NCBI GenBank assembly: GCA_902595725.1
Contig: CACJRJ010000001.1
Location: 16,455-80,454 of the forward strand
Length of the DNA stretch: 64,000 bases
From: an uncultured Pelagibacteraceae bacterium
GTDB taxonomy: Bacteria > Pseudomonadota > Alphaproteobacteria > Pelagibacterales > Pelagibacteraceae
Reading direction: 5' to 3'
In this document: one piece after another, positions 60,846 through 64,000 of the stretch
Position numbering within the stretch: position 1 is the stretch's first letter
Layout of the letters: every line of letters starts with the position of its first letter
Translations under genes and position numbers: made by a program
Notes under the pieces: generated by a model
Databases searched by the model: none
What the model saw: only the letters and a program-made list of their open reading frames with translations
What the model was told of the DNA's origin: nothing

Positions 60846-61649
60846 TTAAAGCGCTGGCTTTAAAAGTTTTAACATTTTGTTGTGTATAGTTTTGTTTGCT
60901 GAAACTAAAATGCTACCTCCGTGTTTGGCTTCACCATTGTTCCAATTAGTTGCTACTCCACCTGCTGCAGAAATTATAGGAATGAGAGCATGCACATCCC
61001 ATATTTTATTTTGACATTGAAGGACTATATCAATTTTTCCTTCGCAAAAGTGAGCATAGCTCAATGCATCAAAACATGGAAACTGCATAAGTTTTAAAAC
61101 TTTAGGAATTTTACTTTGTTTCTTTAATGAAAGCCAACCATGAAACGCTCCTGCAACTTTAATATTTTTAAAAGTAACTTTTTTATTTACTGAGAGTTTT
61201 CTTTTTTTTCCTCCTTCAATTACATAAGCATTATTTTTTGAAATATTTAAATAATACTTATTTAATTTTGGAAAATTAGCTAATCCAACTACTGGGTTTC
61301 CTTTATAATTTAATGCAATTAAATTGCTCCAAGTTGGATTACCAATTACAAATGATCTAGTTCCATCAATTGGATCAATTACCCATGTGAAATCACTTTT
61401 AGATTTTTTTCGACCAAATTCTTCTCCGATGATTTCATGTTTAGGAAATTTCTTTTGAATTTTAGATCTTATAAATTTTTCAAAAGCTCTGTCTGCTTTG
61501 GTCACTGGGTCGTAACCCTTCCCTCTGCTTTTGTTTATAGGTTTAAAGGGCTTGTTTAGCTTTAAATTATAAAACTTAGTCATGTCCCTTGCTAATTGAT
61601 TTAAAAAATTAGCATAATATCTGAATTCTTTTTTGTTTAATTGATCCAT
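60846..61649 (-). CDS. hisN: Inositol monophosphatase-family phosphatase, probable histidinol-phosphatase
   Basis: A 267-residue magnesium phosphatase; start set at ATG 61649 (MDQLNKKEFRYYANF) rather than a GTG four codons earlier. GEEFGRK, the WVIDPIDGTRSFVIGNP segment and WDVHALIPIISAAGGVATNW are the IMPase metal and phosphate motifs; the DPIDGTRSFV-GNP form is typical of HisN-type histidinol-phosphatases. It would finish histidinol formation, or act on inositol-like phosphates. Divergent from the dioxygenase gene. Confidence 0.82.
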   Translation of the reverse strand: MDQLNKKEFRYYANFLNQLARDMTKFYNLKLNKPFKPINKSRGKGYDPVTKADRAFEKFIRSKIQKKFPKHEIIGEEFGRKKSKSDFTWVIDPIDGTRSFVIGNPTWSNLIALNYKGNPVVGLANFPKLNKYYLNISKNNAYVIEGGKKRKLSVNKKVTFKNIKVAGAFHGWLSLKKQSKIPKVLKLMQFPCFDALSYAHFCEGKIDIVLQCQNKIWDVHALIPIISAAGGVATNWNNGEAKHGGSILVSANKTIHNKMLKLLKPAL

Positions 61650-61718
61650 GGCAACAATCACATACTATCTTATTTATCTTGATTAAAGCTAAATTTTAAA
61701 TAATCCTCAAAAAATCTT

Positions 61719-62822
61719 ATGAAAATTGAACTAAACGAAAATAAAGTTTTCTTTAATAATGGTGAATCAGTTCAAGAGATTCACCCTTTTTGGTTAAGGG
61801 AAAGAGTTGATGGAGATGAATTTTTAGACAAAGGCACACAACAAAGATTGTTTGATCCATCAACAATGAATGGTGAAATAATTATAAAAAAAGCTCAGAT
61901 AAAAAATGGTTTTCTTGAAGTTGATTTTAATGATGGAGTAAACTCTAAGCTCGATATAAGTAAACTCGAATCTGAATTTTCAAATAAAGATACTGTAATT
62001 AAATCAATTCCCAAAAAAAAATGGGACTCTACTTTAAAAAATATAAAAAATTTTGAATACAAAGAAGGTTTTTTTGAATCAAAAGAAATGTATGATTTGT
62101 TAGTTTCATTTTATGAATTTGGTTTTGTTGTTATAAAAAATGTCCCTACAGAAAATAATTATATTGTTAAATTTGCAAATTCAATTGGTAGTGTAAGAAG
62201 GACTAACTTTGGAGAGCATTTCAATGTTAAATCTAAATCAAATCCAAATGATTTAGCTTATACAACATTACATTTAAGTCCACATACTGATAATCCTTAC
62301 AGAAATCCAGTGCCTTGTATTCAGCTATTACATTGTATTGAAAATGAAGTTAAGGGAGGTTTTTCAACACTTGTAGACGGATACACTGTAACTGAAAATC
62401 TTAAAAAAGATAATCCTGAATTTTATAAAATTCTTTCCGAAGTAAAAGTTAGATTTAAATTTACTGACAAAAGTGTAATGTTAGAAGATTGGTCTGAATT
62501 AATTCATTTAGATGATAATAAACAATTTAAGCAAGTAAGATTTAGTCCAAGGCTAGACTATGTGCCAGTGTTAGAAAAAAATAAATTAGATTTATATTAT
62601 AAGGCAAGAAAAAAATTATCTGATTTATATAACTCTGAAAAAAATAGAATAGAATTTAAATTAACTCCGAAAGATCTTATGATGATGGATAATTATAGAG
62701 TTTTACACGGAAGAACCAAGTATGATCCAAAAGAAGGAAAAAGATTTCTACAAGGTTGTTACATAGATTTTGATAGTACAGAAGGTAAATTAAGACATTT
62801 AAAAAGAAAATTTAATCTTTGA
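61719..62822 (+). CDS. Gamma-butyrobetaine dioxygenase-like Fe(II)/2-oxoglutarate oxygenase
   Basis: A 367-residue protein with two domains. Residues about 15-95 (IHPFWLRERVDGDEFLD..QQRLFDP) are the N-terminal domain of gamma-butyrobetaine hydroxylase-like enzymes; residues about 120-360 are the TauD/TfdA fold with iron ligands in SPHTDNPYRN (HxD) and VLHGRTKYDP (His). It probably hydroxylates gamma-butyrobetaine to carnitine or a similar trimethylated amine. Overlaps the EamA gene by 4 bases (TTGA), so uptake or export is coupled. Confidence 0.88.
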   Translation: MKIELNENKVFFNNGESVQEIHPFWLRERVDGDEFLDKGTQQRLFDPSTMNGEIIIKKAQIKNGFLEVDFNDGVNSKLDISKLESEFSNKDTVIKSIPKKKWDSTLKNIKNFEYKEGFFESKEMYDLLVSFYEFGFVVIKNVPTENNYIVKFANSIGSVRRTNFGEHFNVKSKSNPNDLAYTTLHLSPHTDNPYRNPVPCIQLLHCIENEVKGGFSTLVDGYTVTENLKKDNPEFYKILSEVKVRFKFTDKSVMLEDWSELIHLDDNKQFKQVRFSPRLDYVPVLEKNKLDLYYKARKKLSDLYNSEKNRIEFKLTPKDLMMMDNYRVLHGRTKYDPKEGKRFLQGCYIDFDSTEGKLRHLKRKFNL

Positions 62823-63679
62823 CGCTTCGAGATTCTTTAATCGCTGCCTTAGTTCCAATTTTTTTAGGATTTGGTTTTGTTATCGCAAAACCTGCTATGG
62901 AGTATTTGCCTCCATTTCTATTGATGGGATTGCGATTTACTTTTGTAGCATTACTTTTGGTTTGGTGGTTTCCAATACCAAGAGGTTATCTTAAAAAAAT
63001 TTTTTTCGCTTCTCTAATAGCAAATACAATACAGTATAGTATCACATACACTGGTTTAGATTTAATTGATGCTTCAGCAGCAGTTTTGCTTGTTCAAACT
63101 GAAGTTCCTTTTGGAGTTTTATTTGCATACTTCATGCTTAAAGAAAAACCAACAGTGAGGGCTTTAATAGGAATAGCTATTGCATTTTTTGGTGTATATA
63201 TTTTAACTGGATCTCCTAATTTAGATGATAAAGTTCTTGGTGTATCATTAACAATTATAGGATCTGGTGTTTGGGCTTTAGGACAAGTTTTGGTAAAACC
63301 ATTAAGTAAAGAAATAAATCCATTAGCACTTGTTGCTTGGTTAGGTTTATTTTCTGGACCAATATTAATTGGGCTTTCTGCTACATTTGATGGAAATACA
63401 ATCGACTACTTTAAAAATGCAAGTTTTGAAAGTTGGATGATAGCCATTTACCTAGGATTTATTATGCAACCAATAACTTATGGTTGTTTTTATTATGTTT
63501 TAAAAAGAAATCCATTATACAAAGTTCTCCCTATAGTAACTATGGGTATACCACCAACCGGATTATTAGCTGCAATTTTTCTTTTAGGAGAAGAACCAAC
63601 CAAAGAATTATTTATTGGTGGGATCGTAATTATAATTGGAGTGATCTTAATAGTATTCACTAAGCCAGAAAAAAAATAA
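62819..63679 (+). CDS. EamA/DMT-family transporter
   Basis: A 286-residue protein with about ten membrane helices in two EamA repeats (FLGFGFVIAKPAMEYLPPFLLMGLRF and GVSLTIIGSGVWALGQVLVKPLSKEINP as repeat starts; LTGSPN between). The TTG start overlaps the dioxygenase stop TGA. It may carry a metabolite such as carnitine or a related betaine, given translational coupling, but the family is broad. Two codons later a Shine-Dalgarno-independent start is plausible. Confidence 0.86.
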   Translation: MTLRDSLIAALVPIFLGFGFVIAKPAMEYLPPFLLMGLRFTFVALLLVWWFPIPRGYLKKIFFASLIANTIQYSITYTGLDLIDASAAVLLVQTEVPFGVLFAYFMLKEKPTVRALIGIAIAFFGVYILTGSPNLDDKVLGVSLTIIGSGVWALGQVLVKPLSKEINPLALVAWLGLFSGPILIGLSATFDGNTIDYFKNASFESWMIAIYLGFIMQPITYGCFYYVLKRNPLYKVLPIVTMGIPPTGLLAAIFLLGEEPTKELFIGGIVIIIGVILIVFTKPEKK

Positions 63680-63681
63680 TT

Positions 63682-64000
63682 TTAAGTTATTTTACTTATT
63701 TGTTCTTCAGCTTTTTTTATTGATCCTTCATAATCGATTGACATTTGATCTGCTGAAATCGTTTGAATATTTTTAATTCCAAAAAAATTTAGCACATGTT
63801 TAAGCCAAGGACTTAAATAATCCTCTTTACTTCCTACCCTTGTTCCGCCAGAAGTAATTACTAAGTAGACTTTTTTGCTTTCTAAAAGTCCTATTTGTTT
63901 TCCATCTTCAGAATATTTAAAAGTTGATTTTACTCTCGCGGCAAGGTCAGACCAAGCTTTTAGGGTTGCAGGTGGACCAAAATTATATATTGGTGTTGAA
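63682..64000 (-). CDS. FMN-dependent NADH azoreductase-like protein (partial, 5' end outside)
   Basis: The C-terminal 105 residues of a flavodoxin-fold NAD(P)H oxidoreductase; the start lies beyond the window. PIYNFGPPATLKAWSDLAAR and KKVYLVITSGGTRVGS followed by YLSPWLKHVLNFFGI match the AzoR/AcpD family, which reduces quinones and azo dyes with NADH. Stop is TAA at 63682-63684, two bases after the EamA gene, convergent. Intact as far as seen. Confidence 0.88.
   Translation of the reverse strand, partial: STPIYNFGPPATLKAWSDLAARVKSTFKYSEDGKQIGLLESKKVYLVITSGGTRVGSKEDYLSPWLKHVLNFFGIKNIQTISADQMSIDYEGSIKKAEEQISKIT

Overview
The window looks like a chromosomal piece of a marine alphaproteobacterium of the SAR11 (Pelagibacterales) type. 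This rests on very AT-rich DNA, A/T-biased codons, intergenic gaps of mostly 0-100 bases, frequent 4-base gene overlaps, and a gene content typical of free-living ocean oligotrophs: ABC importers for osmolytes and amino acids, a taurine-type transporter beside a dimethylglycine-dehydrogenase-like demethylase, pseudoazurin, GMP reductase and many single-gene salvage functions. No insertion sequence, prophage, CRISPR array or rRNA was seen. No stretch over 300 bases lacks a gene; the largest gap is 23658-23860 (203 bases), the divergent taurine control region.

Layout. 40-6892: MFS carrier, HIBADH-family dehydrogenase, flavin split-barrel protein, gamma carbonic anhydrase, thioredoxin-like protein and two glycosyltransferases. 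6889-9946: polar amino-acid ABC importer (binding protein and two permeases, no ATPase nearby) plus a nitrilase-family amidase. 10017-14252: a compact polyamine by-product recycling locus, mtnP-mtnA-class II aldolase-speD/speE fusion, with apt divergent. 14253-18645: glycosyltransferase 2, sugar-nucleotide dehydratase, tRNA-Met, guaC, a double winged-helix regulator and a small membrane protein. 18740-30235: aminotransferase, alanine dehydrogenase and DMGDH-like demethylase diverging from a tauABC-like importer, followed by a PQQ-type sugar dehydrogenase, an Ldh_2 dehydrogenase and DhaL.

30232-39785: copper and redox proteins (cupredoxin, MsrB with an apparent frameshift, PrxQ, SOUL protein, pseudoazurin), adenine deaminase, epoxide hydrolase, DhaK, BASS carrier, phosphotransacetylase and an HpsN-like member of the histidinol dehydrogenase family. 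39843-46009: exporters, hydrolase, Asp/Glu racemase, an unusual radical SAM protein and a methyltransferase. 46013-49230: peroxiredoxin, persulfide dioxygenase, a 39-residue cysteine-rich metallothionein-like peptide, cysE and cysK. 49320-53069: a run of nine mostly small genes (two alpha-beta-barrel-like proteins, NTF2-like, VOC, DsbA-like isomerase, DUF2798, two SMR proteins, HIBADH-like) with no obvious known pathway. 53070-60058: CMD protein, then a dipeptide-type ABC operon ending in a serine hydrolase. 60120-64000: GATase, HisN-like phosphatase, gamma-butyrobetaine-type dioxygenase, EamA carrier and a partial azoreductase-like gene.

The genes suggest a cell that scavenges organic nitrogen and sulfur (taurine or related sulfonates, amino acids, betaines, peptides, purines), recycles the methylthioadenosine made by its own polyamine synthesis, and keeps cysteine, persulfide and copper redox proteins. 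Its regulation looks sparse: a few hairpins between binding-protein and permease genes, dyads upstream of selected genes, and stop codons interlocked between convergent genes.
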